Below, piece by piece: positions 6,623 to 7,513 of a stretch of 7,513 bases of DNA. Source of the DNA: Blastocatellia bacterium (GTDB taxonomy: Bacteria; Acidobacteriota; Blastocatellia; UBA7656); contig JAKEHD010000485.1 in assembly GCA_022615215.1 (NCBI GenBank), positions 1 to 7,513 on the forward strand. The letters are read 5' to 3'. Both the position numbers and the translations under genes were made by a program. The first letter of the stretch is position 1, and every line of letters begins with the position of its first letter. The notes below the pieces were generated by a model. It was not told where the DNA came from, searched no databases, and saw only the letters and a program-made list of their open reading frames with translations.

Positions 6623-6630
6623 GAAGGAGG
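6623..6630 (+). promoter_or_regulatory. Strong ribosome-binding site of the second ADOP gene
   Basis: GAAGGAGG ends 7 bases before ATG 6638 and is a near-perfect Shine-Dalgarno sequence. It fixes the start of a gene whose end lies outside the window. It sits just downstream of the inverted repeat and is not paired within it. Confidence 0.8.
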
Positions 6631-6637
6631 ATTGGCG

Positions 6638-7513
6638 ATGGAAAATTTATATCAGGATCTTAGATATGCGGTGCGGATGTTATTGAAAAAGCCGGGCTTC
6701 ACCCTTGCGGCTGTATTGACCCTGGCCATAGGCATAGGCGCTAATACGACTATCTTCAGTCTCCTCAATGCAGCCTTCCTGCGGCCCTTGCCCGGAGACG
6801 CGCCGGATCGCCTTGTGACTCTTCTGGTCCGTTCGGACGACTCCTCTTTGAATGAATCTTTTTCATATCCCGACTATGCGGATATACGCGATCAGTCGAA
6901 GAGCCTTTCGGGACTCGCGGCTTACGGATCGTTGGACGTGAGCCTGAGCGTAGAAGTTGGCGCTGAGGTGCTGGCCGGAGAGATCGTCACTGGAAATTAC
7001 TTCGATGTGCTCGGAGTCAAACCCGTACTTGGCCGCACGTTCCTGCCGGAAGAAGATCGCGTGCCGGGCCAATCACCTGTAGTCGTACTCAGCTATGATT
7101 TATGGCGGGAACGGTTCGGGGCCGATCCGGGAATGATCGGCCGAGACATTGTATTGAATGGCTATCCTTATTCTGTTATCGGCGTGGCTCCGCGAGGATT
7201 CAACAGCGCATTACTCGGCCGCTCAAGCCGGTTTTGGGTGCCTGCGATGATGCAGGGCCAGATCGCTCCGGCTTCGGCCGGCACGCGCCGAATGGTCGGG
7301 AGCGCCGATTTGCTCGATGTGAGGTCCACCAGTTGGCTGCGGATAGTAGGTCGATTGCATGCGGAAGTGAATCTGGACCAGGCGCGCGCCGAACTGGAAG
7401 TAATCTCTCCCGGCATAGCGCAAAACTCGCCGCAGATGACGAGCGATTCGAGTCTGACCGCCGTACAACTTGGCAACGAACCGGGCTTGCGCGAGGCTGC
7501 CGTCCCCGTGCTC
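6638..7513 (+). CDS. Second ADOP-family permease, N-terminal part (cut by window end)
   Basis: An open frame of exactly 292 codons runs from ATG to the last base of the window with no stop. The first 52 residues match the upstream ADOP at 35 positions by my count (MENLYQDLRY, KPGFT, GIGANT, FLRPLP). Residues ~21-44 are the first membrane helix. Residues ~55-292 are most of the first MacB-type periplasmic domain, with the expected NYFDVLGVKPVLGRTFLPEED (119-139) and FWVP (199-202) blocks. The FtsX halves would lie beyond the window. It probably has a similar orphan-permease role, with a diverged periplasmic domain. That domain has a longer, differently composed segment around 203-232 than the upstream copy, which might reflect a different ligand. 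The start is set by the strong ribosome site 7 bases upstream. Confidence 0.9.
   Translation, partial: MENLYQDLRYAVRMLLKKPGFTLAAVLTLAIGIGANTTIFSLLNAAFLRPLPGDAPDRLVTLLVRSDDSSLNESFSYPDYADIRDQSKSLSGLAAYGSLDVSLSVEVGAEVLAGEIVTGNYFDVLGVKPVLGRTFLPEEDRVPGQSPVVVLSYDLWRERFGADPGMIGRDIVLNGYPYSVIGVAPRGFNSALLGRSSRFWVPAMMQGQIAPASAGTRRMVGSADLLDVRSTSWLRIVGRLHAEVNLDQARAELEVISPGIAQNSPQMTSDSSLTAVQLGNEPGLREAAVPVL

Noticed and set aside
1..7513. CRISPR arrays, tRNA/rRNA genes, insertion sequences or transposase genes
   Set aside because: No regularly spaced repeats, no RNA-gene hallmarks and no transposase-like protein were seen.

Overview
The window is chromosomal DNA, moderately GC-rich by eye, most likely from an Acidobacteriota bacterium. 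The strongest pointer is a tandem pair of large 'ADOP' proteins (acidobacterial duplicated orphan permeases), which carry two MacB/FtsX-type permease halves and have no ATPase gene beside them. Class is uncertain. All recognisable genes are on the + strand.

Layout: (1) 1-38 may hold the last codons of an upstream gene, followed by about 200 bases of hairpin-bearing intergenic DNA. (2) 238-1593 encodes an exported alpha/beta-hydrolase of the acyl-CoA thioesterase/BAAT family with an intact Ser-Asp-His triad. (3) 1651-2688 and 2781-3803 are tandem paralogues with the same plan: a membrane anchor, a conserved FWPGLPWSA segment, a carboxypeptidase-regulatory-like beta domain, a transglutaminase-like domain and a SGFH..Y tail. 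The first copy keeps the Cys-His-Asp triad. The second has Gly at the exact Cys position and looks like a pseudoenzyme. (4) 3804-4098 is about 295 bases without a credible gene, carrying several small inverted repeats and probably the leader of the next gene. (5) 4099-6552 is a complete ADOP permease. (6) 6553-6637 holds a 19-bp-arm inverted repeat. (7) 6638-7513 is the start of a second ADOP that runs off the window.

How they might work together: all five proteins are predicted to be exported or membrane-anchored with their working domains outside the cytoplasm. That suggests an envelope-related neighbourhood (hydrolysis, protein or peptide processing, extraction or efflux), but the sequence does not prove one pathway. 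Genes 1-3 may form one unit or two, because a candidate promoter overlaps the stop codon of gene 1. The most noteworthy signal is the active/inactive transglutaminase-like pair, together with a small hairpin over the putative ribosome-binding site of the inactive copy.
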